The position numbers and the translations under genes are program-made. This document shows positions 1-8,563 of a stretch of 64,000 nt of DNA, in pieces. A model generated the notes under the pieces. It saw only the letters and a list, made by a program, of their open reading frames with translations, searched no databases and had not been told where the DNA came from. Location: contig CAXXIF010000002.1 of the NCBI GenBank assembly GCA_963677375.2, positions 124,001-188,000 of the forward strand. Reading direction: 5' to 3'. The DNA is from Pseudaeromonas sp963677375 (lineage in GTDB: Bacteria; Pseudomonadota; Gammaproteobacteria; Enterobacterales; Aeromonadaceae). Each line of letters starts with the position of its first letter. Position 1 is the stretch's first letter.

Positions 1-328
1 CACCGACAAACAGCATGGAGGAAAAACTCACCGTCTGGCTCCTGACCAGACCGGCGGGTAGGCTCGCCAGTTGGCCATCCGGCACCACCCGGCTGCTCTG
101 CAGGACCAGATCGGCGGCCAAGAACTCCCGGCTCCCCAATCCCAGCGCCTGTTGCAGCCGATCCGCCACCAGACTGACGCACAGCACGCACGCCACCGCC
201 AAGGCCAGCGCCAGCACGAAGCCCCGCAAAATACCGTAACGCCCCTCCTGCCAGACCAGCCGACGCGCCAGAGGCCAGAGCCCCGCCGCAGGCTGCTGAA
301 CCCGCCTGATCCCCGACGGCGCCATCAT
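1..328 (-). CDS. ybbP: ABC transporter permease, YbbP/FtsX-like (N-terminal part)
   Basis: Partial gene that runs out of the window at base 1; about 109 residues are visible. After a short polar N-terminus there is a hydrophobic helix (about residues 29-50, rich in Leu, Ala and Val) and then an extracytoplasmic segment, as in the FtsX/MacB-type permeases. The ATG overlaps the stop of the upstream ATPase gene (ATGA), so the two are one operon, matching ybbA-ybbP of enterobacteria. The substrate of YbbAP is not firmly known; a role alongside the TesA lysophospholipase has been suggested. The name rests on gene order plus this short stretch. Confidence 0.7.
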   Translation of the reverse strand, partial: MMAPSGIRRVQQPAAGLWPLARRLVWQEGRYGILRGFVLALALAVACVLCVSLVADRLQQALGLGSREFLAADLVLQSSRVVPDGQLASLPAGLVRSQTVSFSSMLFVG

Positions 329-1047
329 GCGGGATCTCCGTGATGGTGCGCGTGTGATGCCTCCAGCGGCATCGTCTGCAATTTCCCATCTTGTAGCAAT
401 TTCCCACCTTGCAGGTGCAGGCGACGGGCACAGCGTTGTGCCAGTTGCTCGTCATGGGTGACAATCACCAGGCTGGTGCCGTGGTCGCGGTTGAGGCGAA
501 ACAGCAGATCGGCAATCTTGTCGCCGGTATGTCGATCCAGATTCCCGGTTGGCTCGTCCGCCAGCAGCAACGAAGGCTGGCCGATGAAGGCACGGGCAAT
601 CGCCACCCGCTGTTGCTCACCGCCAGAGAGTTGTGCCGGATGGTGATGCAACCGATCAGCCAGACCAACCTCGGTTAACAGAGCCGTGGCCTTGGCTTTG
701 GCATCCGGCAAGCCGCGGATTTCGGCGGGTAGCATGACATTCTCCAGCGCCGTCAGGCCGGGGAGCAGCAAGAAGGACTGGAAAATAAAGCCAATCCGCT
801 CGGCCCGCAGTCGCGCCCGCCCCTCTTCATCCAGCCGGGAGAGCACTTCTCCCGCCACTTCGATCTGCCCCTCAGTTGCCAGATCCAGCCCGGCCAGCAG
901 ACCCAGCAGGGTTGATTTGCCAGAGCCCGAGGCTCCCACCAGCGCCAGTGTCTCCCCCGACTTGACTTCCAGATCTATCCCCTCAAGTATGGTCAGCGTC
1001 TCCGACCCCAATGTGACTCGTTGCGTCACATCGCGTACCACTATCAT
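325..1047 (-). CDS. ybbA: ABC transporter ATP-binding protein YbbA (LolD family)
   Basis: Cytoplasmic ATPase subunit, about 240 aa, that would power the adjacent YbbP-like permease. The ABC motifs are complete: Walker A GASGSGKST, signature LSGGEQQRVAIARA, Walker B LLLADEPTGNLD and a switch His in VIVTHD. The His-rich tail (HAHHHGDPA) is unusual but short. I prefer the ATG at 1047 (MIVVRDV); an in-frame ATG at 1062 would make the start codon overlap the divergent tesA start. The gene is divergent from tesA, as in E. coli, so both promoters must lie inside or across the opposite gene's 5' end. Confidence 0.9.
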   Translation of the reverse strand: MIVVRDVTQRVTLGSETLTILEGIDLEVKSGETLALVGASGSGKSTLLGLLAGLDLATEGQIEVAGEVLSRLDEEGRARLRAERIGFIFQSFLLLPGLTALENVMLPAEIRGLPDAKAKATALLTEVGLADRLHHHPAQLSGGEQQRVAIARAFIGQPSLLLADEPTGNLDRHTGDKIADLLFRLNRDHGTSLVIVTHDEQLAQRCARRLHLQGGKLLQDGKLQTMPLEASHAHHHGDPA

Positions 1048-1060
1048 CGAAGGTTCAACC

Positions 1061-1666
1061 ATGTCCCGTATCCTCTGTGTGCTGTTGGCCCTGTTGGCCT
1101 TTGACTCTCATGCTACCACCCTGCTCATCTACGGGGACAGCCTTAGTGCCGGTTACCAGTTACCGGCGGAAAAAAGCTGGCCGTCCCTGCTCAACCACGA
1201 CTGGCAAGCCCAGTCTCTGGACTTGCAGATCGTCAATGCCAGTGTCAGTGGCGAGACTACTCAGGGCGGGCTGGCCCGGCTGGACAAAACCCTGCAAACC
1301 CACACCCCGGATTGGGTGCTGGTTGAACTGGGGGCCAATGATGGCCTGCGCGGACTGCCGCCGACCCTCACTCGGCAGAACCTGGATCAGATGCTGCAAC
1401 GCATCCAGCGACACGGCGCCCGGGCGATCCTGACCCAGATCCGCTTGCCCCCCAACTATGGCGCCCGCTATATCGGGCAATTTGAAACCATCTACCCGGA
1501 GCTGGCCAAACAGTATCAAATCCCGCTCATCCCCTTCTTCATGGAGGCGATCATTACCGATCCCGCACTCTTGCTGGGCGACGGCCTGCATCCGAACAGC
1601 CAGGGACAGGAAAAAATACGCGATCAGCTCGGGCCCATTCTGACGCCCCTACTCACTCGGCACTAG
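1061..1666 (+). CDS. tesA: Acyl-CoA thioesterase I / lysophospholipase TesA
   Basis: Periplasmic SGNH-family esterase of 201 aa, close to the E. coli length. A signal peptide covers residues 1-18 (hydrophobic, ending SHA). The catalytic signature GDSLSAGY follows directly, with Ser27 as nucleophile; GAND (block III) and DGLHP (Asp-His of block V) complete the triad. The start is supported by a GAAGG ribosome site 7 bases upstream. TesA hydrolyses long-chain acyl thioesters and lysophospholipids. It is transcribed away from ybbA. Confidence 0.93.
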   Translation: MSRILCVLLALLAFDSHATTLLIYGDSLSAGYQLPAEKSWPSLLNHDWQAQSLDLQIVNASVSGETTQGGLARLDKTLQTHTPDWVLVELGANDGLRGLPPTLTRQNLDQMLQRIQRHGARAILTQIRLPPNYGARYIGQFETIYPELAKQYQIPLIPFFMEAIITDPALLLGDGLHPNSQGQEKIRDQLGPILTPLLTRH

Positions 1667-1843
1667 GCTCGGGTGACCAGAGCAGCACCGGAGTGTAAAA
1701 TCAGGTAAAATCCGGCGATTTTTTGTGCCGACGCTTGTTCAGCCAAGGCCATTTCGTATCATGGCCCTCCTCTTGAACCACCCTCTTGGCCCTTGGGCTC
1801 AGAGGGATATTGGTTCCCTGACTATCGCCTGTGGAGAGCAATA

Positions 1844-2535
1844 ATGATTCGGGTTTTACTGGTCGATGATGATGAAGAATTATGTGCCCTGCAGCATGAC
1901 TATTTAAGCCGGGAAGGCTTCGAAGTGACTGTCTGTCATGATGGCCGCAGCGGTTTGCAGGCGGCACGTTCCGGTGAGTTCGATATCCTGCTGCTGGATC
2001 AGATGCTGCCACAGCTCAATGGCGCCGAAGTACTGCGCCAACTCCGGCAACAGAGTACCCCTGCCGGTGCTGATGATCACCGCCCGTGGCGATGATGTGG
2101 ACCGTATCCTAGGGCTGGAAACTGGCGCCGATGATTATGTCGCCAAGCCCTGTACCCCGCGGGAGTTGGTAGCCCGCATTCGTGCCATACTGCGCCGCAG
2201 CTCACCGGAGAAGATTGACTCTCCCGATGGCGAATACCGGCTGGGCAATCTCCAACTCTCTTCCCGTCGTCGTCAGGCCAGCTGGCAAGAACAACCGCTG
2301 GATTTGACCAGCACAGAATTTAACCTGCTCGCCTCGCTGTGCCAGCATGTGGGCATGGTACTGAGCAAGAATCAGCTCTCCGAGCAGATCCTCGGGCGTC
2401 AACTCACACGCTATGACCGCAGCCTGGATGTCCACATCAGTAATCTGCGGCAGAAGCTGGGGTTGCTGCAGGATGGGCGCAGTCCGATCCAGACGGTACG
2501 CCGGTATCGGTTACCAACTGCTGGATGATCGCTGC
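1844..2535 (+). pseudogene. OmpR-family response regulator (CpxR/RstA-like), frameshifted
   Basis: Reads as a two-domain response regulator but in three pieces. The receiver begins MIRVLLVDDDEE with the acidic pocket and LLLDQMLP (phosphoacceptor Asp), then leaves frame near 2058 in a CCCC run. Removing one C restores TLPVLMITARGD and then GADDYVAKP (conserved Lys) and a winged-helix DNA-binding domain (LTSTEFNLL, RSLDVHISNLRQKLG). A second extra C near 2504 spoils the expected VRGIGYQLL ending. GGAG lies 8 bases before the ATG. Without the frameshifts it would be about 225-230 aa. Either real decay or sequencing error; see the sensor gene that follows. Which CpxR/RstA-type regulator it is cannot be settled here. 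Confidence 0.85.
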
Positions 2536-3991
2536 ATGAATCTGTTCTGGAAGATCTGGCTCGGTTTCTGGCTCTCGCTGCTGCTGATGGCCTTGGGCTC
2601 TATCACCATGGTCCGGCTCTACGACGAAGAGCGACAGCAGAATCCAGATCAGATATCGGACAGCAAACGGGTCGGCTTTATTCTGGAAGGCACGGCCACG
2701 AGCGCTGCAAAGAGGGGGGCATACGGCGCTTTATTGAACTCGAAAAGTTGTTCGCGCCCCCGGCCGTCTCTGCCGTGCCCACTGGGCAGCAGGGCTTGAA
2801 TGCCACCCCCACAGAGTCACGCGCTGAACCACCGAGCCATCAGCCCCCTTTTATCGTCGACAGCCAGGGGCAAGATCTGCTCGGCCGCACAGTACCACCC
2901 GAGGCCTGGCAGCAAGCTAATGCCCTGGTAGCATCCCAACCGAACCAAGTCGAAATCCATCAACCGGGCAGCGGCGAGCCGAACCCCAATAGCCCCATCA
3001 AGCAGGTGCGGATGCCAAACGGTCAGGTGGTTCTGATCTTTATGCTCAATCGTATGCTGCCACCGGAGCGCAACCTGCTGTTCGGGGTTCTGGAAACCCC
3101 GCAATTGCTGCCACTGAGTGCCCTGTTAGCTAGTCTGATCTTCAGTGCCCTGCTGGCTCGTTATCTGGTTCGCCCCCATTCGTATCCTGCGCGATGGGCT
3201 ACGCCAGATCGCCTCCGGACGCTTCGATGTAACCATTCGCCACCAGATGGGCAATCGACGGGATGAGTTGGGTGAGCTGGGTCAGGATGCCGACAAGATG
3301 GCGCAGCAGCTCAAACAGTTACTCAACACCCAGCGACGGCTGCTGCATGATATCTCCCACGATCTGCGCTCGCCTCTGGCCCGCCTGCAGGTGGCCATTG
3401 GTCTGGCTCGTCAAAGCCCGGAGCGTCTGCCGGAGATGCTGGAACGGCTGGAGCATGAGACGGTGCGACTGGATGGGCATGATCGGTGAAGTGCTGACCT
3501 TGGCCCGTCTCGAATCGGGCGTCCCCCAGCCCCAGGAGGATTATCTGGATCTGGTAACCCTGCTGCAGAGTCTGGTGGAGGATGCCCGCTTCGAAAACGA
3601 CAGCCACCTCATCAGCCTGCATATCGCCACGGCTGACGAGTGTGTGCTGGCCTGTCGGAGCGAGCTGTTATGGCGTGCCTTCGACAACCTGTTGCGCAAT
3701 GCCCTGCAACACACCCCGGCCGGTTCACGGGTGACCGTCAGCCTCACCGAAGAGGCGGCCTGGTATCTGATCATGGTGCAAGATACTGGCCCTGGTATCC
3801 CGGCTGAATTATTGGAAGAGGTCTTCGAGCCCTTTCACCATGCCGGAGACACCCGGGGACATGGCCTGGGGCTGGCCATTGCCAAACGAGCCATCGAAGC
3901 GCATCGCGGCAGCATACGGGCCGAGAATGCCGCCGAGGGCGGCTTACGGCTCATCATCCGCTTACCTCGTCCGCCCCATGAGTCGGCGTAA
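2536..3991 (+). pseudogene. Sensor histidine kinase (CpxA/RstB-like), frameshifted
   Basis: Partner of the preceding regulator, in the same direction. The N-terminus (MNLFWKIWLGFWLSLLLMA) is the first membrane helix; the periplasmic part, second helix (near 3110-3170), HAMP, H-box (HDISHDLRSPLARL), N-box (LWRAFDNLLRNALQH) and G boxes (DTGPGIP, GHGLGLAIAK) are all present but in four reading frames. The breaks lie near 2710 (one base missing), 3172 (extra C in a C5 run) and 3474 (extra G). No stop codons or large deletions lie inside the pieces, so the inactivation, if real, is recent. Full length would be about 480 aa. Confidence 0.85.
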
Positions 3992-4015
3992 CACGGCAGG
4001 CCGTTAAATCGCAGA

Positions 4016-4052
4016 CAACAAAAAGCCCGTCATCAGGACGGGCTTTTTGTTG
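4016..4052. terminator. Bidirectional intrinsic terminator
   Basis: The stem AAAAAGCCCGTC/GACGGGCTTTTT around an ATCAG loop has an A run before and a T run after. It can end both the plus-strand kinase transcript and the minus-strand tRNA-Ala transcript that converge here. Confidence 0.9.
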
Positions 4053-4055
4053 ATT

Positions 4056-4131
<76 letters not shown>

Positions 4132-4171
4132 AAATCAGAGGTTCAACCATCATCGACAGTTGACTGGAAAG

Positions 4172-4247
<76 letters not shown>

Positions 4248-4303
4248 ACAAAGATGTTGCTGTCGAATGATTCCTATCGGAGCCATTCGCCGGGAATTTG
4301 TAG

Positions 4304-4379
<76 letters not shown>

Positions 4380-4445
4380 ACTACAGGGCAGATCAACGTG
4401 CTGTACACGTATCACTGGTGCAATCATCGGACAATTCGAGACATT

Positions 4446-4521
<76 letters not shown>

Positions 4522-4602
4522 ACTACCCGTCTATCGAATCTTCGACGACACATCTGGATTGGCTGGTTTCCAGACGGCTGTTCAAGTGTCACCACTCGAC
4601 AA

Positions 4603-4640
4603 GCGAGGCGCATATTAGGCAGCAGACCGAAATGTGTCAA
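4603..4640 (-). promoter_or_regulatory. Stable-RNA promoter of the tRNA-Ala array
   Basis: On the minus strand: TTGACA (4635-4640), a 17-base spacer and TAATAT (4612-4617), followed by the G+C-rich discriminator GCGCCTCGC. A perfect -35 box plus a GCGCC discriminator is typical of stringently controlled tRNA and rRNA promoters. The same TAAT-T-GCGCCTCGC block recurs at the left end of the prophage. Confidence 0.85.
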
Positions 4641-4723
4641 CAAAAAAATGTCTCTCCCGGCACGGTCGGCCAACAACTGCACAAGGGGTAACCCAAAGCC
4701 GCCCCCATATCAAAAATAACGGC

Positions 4724-4753
4724 ACAAAAAACCCCGGACTATGCCGGGGTTTG
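4724..4753 (-). terminator. Intrinsic terminator of gltX
   Basis: On the minus strand a CCCCGG/CCGGGG stem with a short CATAGT-type loop is followed by six T. It lies 25 bases past the gltX stop. Confidence 0.88.
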
Positions 4754-4777
4754 CATTCAACAGCCTGAAATGTCGGC

Positions 4778-6187
4778 TTATTCGGCCAGACTCGCCAATT
4801 GGGCAATGACCCGATCCAGCCGCGCCAGAACGCGCTCACGGCCCACTAACTGCATCACGGCGTCGATGGAAGGTGATTGGCCCAGACCCGTCACGGCAAC
4901 CCGCAGCGGCATCCCGACCTTGCCCATACCCAGACCCAGCTCATCGGCTGTGCTCTGGATGACATGGTGCAGCGGCTCAACCTCCCAGTCCGTCAGCGCA
5001 GCCAGCTTGTCGCGGATCACCGTCAGCGGCTCGCGGGCGGCGGCCTTGAGGTGCTTCTTGGCGGCGGCTTCGTCAATGGCTTCGTACTCTTCGAAGAAGT
5101 AGCGGCTCTGACCCGCCATCTCCACCAGAGTATGGCAGCGCTCGGCCAGCAGGGTCACGACGGCGCTCAGGGCTGGTCCTTGGCTGTAATCAATCTTCTG
5201 GTCGGCCATGTGCCATTCCAGATGTTTGGCCACATACACAGGGTCCAGACTACGGATGTAGTGGTTATTCAGCCACTTGAGCTTGTCGGTATTGAAGGCC
5301 GAAGCGGACTTGCTGATGGCATCCAGACTGAACAGTTCAATCATCTCCGCCAGGGTGAAGATCTCCTGATCGCCATGGGACCAACCCAGACGCACCAGAT
5401 AGTTGAGCAGGGCCTCGGGCAGATAGCCATCATCGCGATACTGCATCACGCTGACGGCGCCATGACGCTTGGAAAGCTTGGTACCATCATCGCCCAGGAT
5501 CATCGACACATGGGCAAACTCCGGAACCGGGGCGCCTAAGGCCTTGTAGATGTTGATCTGCCGCGGCGTATTGTTGACGTGATCTTCACCCCGTACCACA
5601 TGGGTGATTTCCATGTCCCAGTCATCGATGACCACACAGAAGTTGTAGGTCGGCGCGCCATCGGTACGGCGGATGATCAGATCATCCAGCTCGCTGTTGG
5701 CGAACTCGATGCGGCCCCGCACATGATCATCAAAGCTCACCACGCCCTCTTGCGGGTTGCGGAAGCGGATCACGCACGGCTCATCATCAGCATGATGCTC
5801 GTGACCGTCGCGGCAACGACCGTCATAACGCGGCTTCTCGCCGGCCGCCATCTGGCCTTCACGCAAGGTATCCAGACGTTCACGGGAGCAGTAACACTTG
5901 TAAGCACGACCGTCGGCCAGCATCTCATCGATGATGGCGTTATAGCGGTCAAAGCGTTTGGTCTGATAGTAAGGACCCTCTTCCCAATTCAGTCCCAACC
6001 AGTTCATGCCTTCGATGATGGCGTCGATGGCCTCCTGGGTCGAACGCTCCAGATCCGTATCTTCAATGCGCAGGACGAACTCACCTTGTTGATGACGGGC
6101 GAACAGCCAGGAATAGAGCGCGGTACGAGCGCCGCCGACGTGCAGGAAGCCGGTAGGGCTGGGGGCAAAACGGGTTTTGACTTTCAT
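4778..6187 (-). CDS. gltX: Glutamate--tRNA ligase
   Basis: Class I aminoacyl-tRNA synthetase that charges tRNA-Glu with glutamate. It is 469 aa from the ATG at 6187 (MKVKTRFAPSPTG), like the E. coli enzyme (471 aa). An upstream in-frame ATG at 6217 would add ten poorly conserved residues and has a worse ribosome site. FLHVGG is the HIGH motif and TKLSKRHG the KMSKS motif. A CYC...C zinc knuckle lies near residues 98-125. A possible promoter with -10 TAGAAT is at 6245-6250. It lies downstream of the tRNA-Gly pair on the same strand. Confidence 0.97.
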   Translation of the reverse strand: MKVKTRFAPSPTGFLHVGGARTALYSWLFARHQQGEFVLRIEDTDLERSTQEAIDAIIEGMNWLGLNWEEGPYYQTKRFDRYNAIIDEMLADGRAYKCYCSRERLDTLREGQMAAGEKPRYDGRCRDGHEHHADDEPCVIRFRNPQEGVVSFDDHVRGRIEFANSELDDLIIRRTDGAPTYNFCVVIDDWDMEITHVVRGEDHVNNTPRQINIYKALGAPVPEFAHVSMILGDDGTKLSKRHGAVSVMQYRDDGYLPEALLNYLVRLGWSHGDQEIFTLAEMIELFSLDAISKSASAFNTDKLKWLNNHYIRSLDPVYVAKHLEWHMADQKIDYSQGPALSAVVTLLAERCHTLVEMAGQSRYFFEEYEAIDEAAAKKHLKAAAREPLTVIRDKLAALTDWEVEPLHHVIQSTADELGLGMGKVGMPLRVAVTGLGQSPSIDAVMQLVGRERVLARLDRVIAQLASLAE

Positions 6188-6340
6188 GCTGGATGCCTTG
6201 TTTGTGGTAGTGCCCATGACAGCGGGCCAAACGAAATGGCGGCTATTCTAGCATCGGGATCAAGACGATGGAAACGGCCAGCATTCGACGAAGAGTCGAT
6301 GGCGTATCAGAGAAAAAGGAGAATGAAGCGAGGTAAAACG

Positions 6341-6415
<75 letters not shown>

Positions 6416-6427
6416 ACGGCAGTAACT

Positions 6428-6501
6428 TGGAGCGGGTGATGGGAATCGAACCCACGCTATTAGCTTGGGAAGCTAAAGTTCTACCATTGAACTACACCCG
6501 C
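6428..6501 (-). tRNA. tRNA-Gly(CCC), prophage integration target
   Basis: 74-nt tRNA with encoded CCA: acceptor GCGGGTG, anticodon loop TTCCCAA giving CCC. Its first 23 bases and 3 leader bases belong to the 26-bp att core, so the phage entered at the 5' half, which is less usual than the 3' half. The tRNA is intact, but everything upstream of its 5' end is now phage DNA, and a matching 5' fragment is left at attR. Confidence 0.96.
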
Positions 6502-6504
6502 TTG
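6479..6504. other. attL core
   Basis: 26 bases identical to 57605-57630, ending ACACCCGCTTG. The flanks differ on both sides of both copies (AAAG/TTTTGCG here, CGGA/GTGTGGG at the right), which defines the core. Confidence 0.92.
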
Positions 6505-6508
6505 TTTT

Positions 6509-6546
6509 GCGAGGCGCAGATTAACGCGGATTGCGGAAGCCTTCAA
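6509..6546 (-). promoter_or_regulatory. Phage-borne promoter facing the tRNA-Gly genes
   Basis: On the minus strand TTGAAG (6541-6546), 17-base spacer, TAATCT (6518-6523) and discriminator GCGCCTCGC, then tRNA-Gly(CCC) starting at 6501. The block 6509-6523 matches the host tRNA-Ala promoter block (4603-4617) at 14 of 15 positions. It lies on the phage side of the att core. The likely role is to keep the disrupted tRNA genes expressed. The promoter call is from sequence alone. Confidence 0.7.
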
Positions 6547-6636
6547 CCCCTAAGGCCTTTTTAATACTGATCTTTTCCCTGATCGTGTACCGTTAGTTCA
6601 GAAGATGAGCGAAGGCTGGCGAAAGCTCCAGCAGCT

Positions 6637-6664
6637 GCCAATTAGCCACAGGCTAGCCACAGAA
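6637..6664 (+). repeat. 28-bp repeat, left copy: probable integrase arm site
   Basis: Identical to 57486-57513 in the same orientation. It contains TAGCCACAG twice, 11 bases apart. It lies 133 bases inside attL, just before int. Paired arm-type sites on either side of the core are expected for a tyrosine integrase. Confidence 0.65.
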
Positions 6665-6678
6665 ACAGAGGTTTACCC

Positions 6679-7893
6679 ATGTCATCCATAACTGTCACCG
6701 CCAAGTGGCTCGATGCCCAACTCGGTAAGCAGCGAGAGTCACGCACTGAGGTTACTGATCGGAGTGGGCTTGGGGTGCGCATCACACCGGCGGGAAAAGT
6801 TATTTTTCAGATGCGCTATAGCTGGGGTGGCAAGCAGCACAAGATGGATCTGGGTTCATACCCTGCCACCAGCATTAAAGTGGCAAAGGATGAGATGTTA
6901 CGCTGGAAGGCTGTGCTGGCCCGGGGAGATGATCCGCTTACCGTTCGGCGCCTAGAGTTTGGCGCCAAGCTTGGGGCTGTGACGAATGAGCAGGTCATCA
7001 GGGAATGGTTCGACAGATATCTAAGCAAACGCCGCAAGCGCGTCGAACCCATCGTCAAACGGTTCGAGCGGCATGTGTTCCCAGCAATCGGTGATCTGCC
7101 CGCTGAGCAGACTGAGCGCCGTCACTGGCTCAAGATATTTGATGGCCTGGTAGATGATGGGAAAATGGGAATTGCTGACAAACTGCTCGCTGATGCAAAG
7201 CAGGCTGTGGCCTTTGGTCAGAACCGGCAGACCATTACAAACAACCCTATCTACACCCTCACTCTGCGCGACCTCGGGGTGCTGCGGTCGCAGGGGGACC
7301 GGGTACTATCACCAACAGAACTAGGCATCCTCTGGGGGCGACTGCAGGAAACCCAAATCAGCAGGAAAAACCAGCTACTGACCCAACTGCTGATGTTGTT
7401 TGGCTGCAGAACTGTAGAGTTGCGCTTGGCCAGACCAGAGCATTTTGATTTTGAGGCTGGCATCTGGACAGTTCCAGCTGATCTCACGAAGAACCTGAAG
7501 CGCCCTATCCGCCGACCATTGATTCAGTTGGCCATCGATCTACTGCAGGAAGCCATGGCGTTGAGCTCTGGCGAGTTCGTATTCAACACGCCAGCTGGAG
7601 GTGTCATGACGGAACAGGCACCGACAAGACTCCCGCAGCGGTTAATCAGGCGATTCGACATGCGGCACTGGACCATGCATGACCTGCGGAGAACTGCGAG
7701 AACCAACTTCTCCACACTGACACAACCTCACATCGCTGAAAAAATGCTGGGGCACAAACTAGGCGGGGTTTGGGAGGTGTACGATAAATATGATTATCTG
7801 GATGAGCAGCGCCAGGCCTATGAGGCATGGCTGATCCGGTTGACCGCTTTCGCAGCCGGAGGGAATGTGGTGCCGTTCGAGCGCACCGCATAG
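6679..7893 (+). CDS. int: Tyrosine-recombinase integrase
   Basis: 404-aa site-specific recombinase of the P4/DUF4102 type that joins attP to the tRNA-Gly attB. Residues 1-85 form the arm-binding domain (DRSGLGVRI, SWGGKQHKMDLGSYP). The catalytic domain carries Arg in FGCRTVELRLA, HDLRRTART, a GHKLGG box and the nucleophile Tyr in EVYDKYDYL. It is transcribed away from attL into the phage. The Xis-like gene is at the far end of the prophage but would be upstream of int once the phage circularises. Confidence 0.95.
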   Translation: MSSITVTAKWLDAQLGKQRESRTEVTDRSGLGVRITPAGKVIFQMRYSWGGKQHKMDLGSYPATSIKVAKDEMLRWKAVLARGDDPLTVRRLEFGAKLGAVTNEQVIREWFDRYLSKRRKRVEPIVKRFERHVFPAIGDLPAEQTERRHWLKIFDGLVDDGKMGIADKLLADAKQAVAFGQNRQTITNNPIYTLTLRDLGVLRSQGDRVLSPTELGILWGRLQETQISRKNQLLTQLLMLFGCRTVELRLARPEHFDFEAGIWTVPADLTKNLKRPIRRPLIQLAIDLLQEAMALSSGEFVFNTPAGGVMTEQAPTRLPQRLIRRFDMRHWTMHDLRRTARTNFSTLTQPHIAEKMLGHKLGGVWEVYDKYDYLDEQRQAYEAWLIRLTAFAAGGNVVPFERTA

Positions 7894-7894
7894 A

Positions 7895-7914
7895 GTGGGC
7901 CATGTTTGGCCCAC
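7895..7914 (+). terminator. Hairpin directly after int
   Basis: Stem GTGGGCCA/TTGGCCCAC-type, 8 bp with a 4-base loop, starting 2 bases past the int stop and 5 bases before the end of the convergent gene. It has no T run, so it may act as an RNA stabiliser, weak terminator or sib-like retroregulator. Confidence 0.4.
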
Positions 7915-7918
7915 AACA

Positions 7919-8149
7919 TTAAATGTGGAGAGGTATTTGGTTAATCAATACCCTCAATTCACCTAAAAATCTATCAGTGCTGGCGTAGTCTTGCGGCGTG
8001 ATATTCGAGGAACACACCGAACCAACCCTCTTATCCAGCTCTTCGTAAATACCCCACAGCGCATCTCTGTGTTGTTCATCTGTCATCTCGTCATCAGAAC
8101 CGTTGTGATTTTGATGATTGTATTCACCGTCCGTTGTATCATCAGCCAT
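7919..8149 (-). CDS. Small acidic hypothetical protein
   Basis: 76 aa, very acidic and polar at the N-terminus (DDTTDGEYNHQNHNGSDDEMTDE), then a predicted helical part. No family recognised. GAGGAG lies 7 bases before the ATG. It is convergent with int, 25 bases apart, and separate from the tail genes. Small acidic proteins in this position can be DNA mimics or anti-regulators, but nothing here shows it. Confidence 0.6.
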   Translation of the reverse strand: MADDTTDGEYNHQNHNGSDDEMTDEQHRDALWGIYEELDKRVGSVCSSNITPQDYASTDRFLGELRVLINQIPLHI

Positions 8150-8173
8150 TGAGCGCTCCTCTATGTTGCGTTC

Positions 8174-8217
8174 GACGCGGTGCTTGACTGTCCAGCAAGA
8201 TCTGCAAGCACCGCGTC
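8174..8217. repeat. 13-bp perfect inverted repeat upstream of the small acidic gene
   Basis: Arms GACGCGGTGCTTG (8174-8186) and CAAGCACCGCGTC (8205-8217) with an 18-base loop. It is in the leader of the 7919-8149 gene. The rest of 8218-8443 is A+T-rich, with no gene I can support. Confidence 0.75.
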
Positions 8218-8443
8218 ACCCTCTAAAACACTGCATATTTATACACAGCGAATACAGAGCTGATCAAGCCCTGCGGTATCTATTTTTTCAAAAAATCAGC
8301 GTCCATCATAAACAACGAGTCAAACTGCAAAATAAAGCCGCCTTCATCTGCTTAAATAGGGGTCTTTAAGCAAACATAAATCAATAAGCGCTTACTGCGT
8401 TATGCTGGTAAGGCATTATTTTTAAAGAAATTAAATGCAGCCA

Positions 8444-8462
8444 TTATCACTAATAGTGATAA
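8444..8462. promoter_or_regulatory. 19-bp operator-like palindrome
   Basis: TTATCACTA, one base, TAGTGATAA: a perfect 9-bp dyad in the 414-base non-coding stretch between the acidic gene and the last tail gene. It has the size and symmetry of a repressor operator and differs from the CI-type GTAAC-N4-GTTAC sites. The regulator is unknown. Confidence 0.55.
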
Positions 8463-8563
8463 AACGGCGATTTATGCGACAAATCAAACAATCTGCCGCA
8501 AAAAAAACACGTTTCATTTCAAGGCGATTTTGTCGTTTGGATTCGCAGATACAGGCCCTTTAC

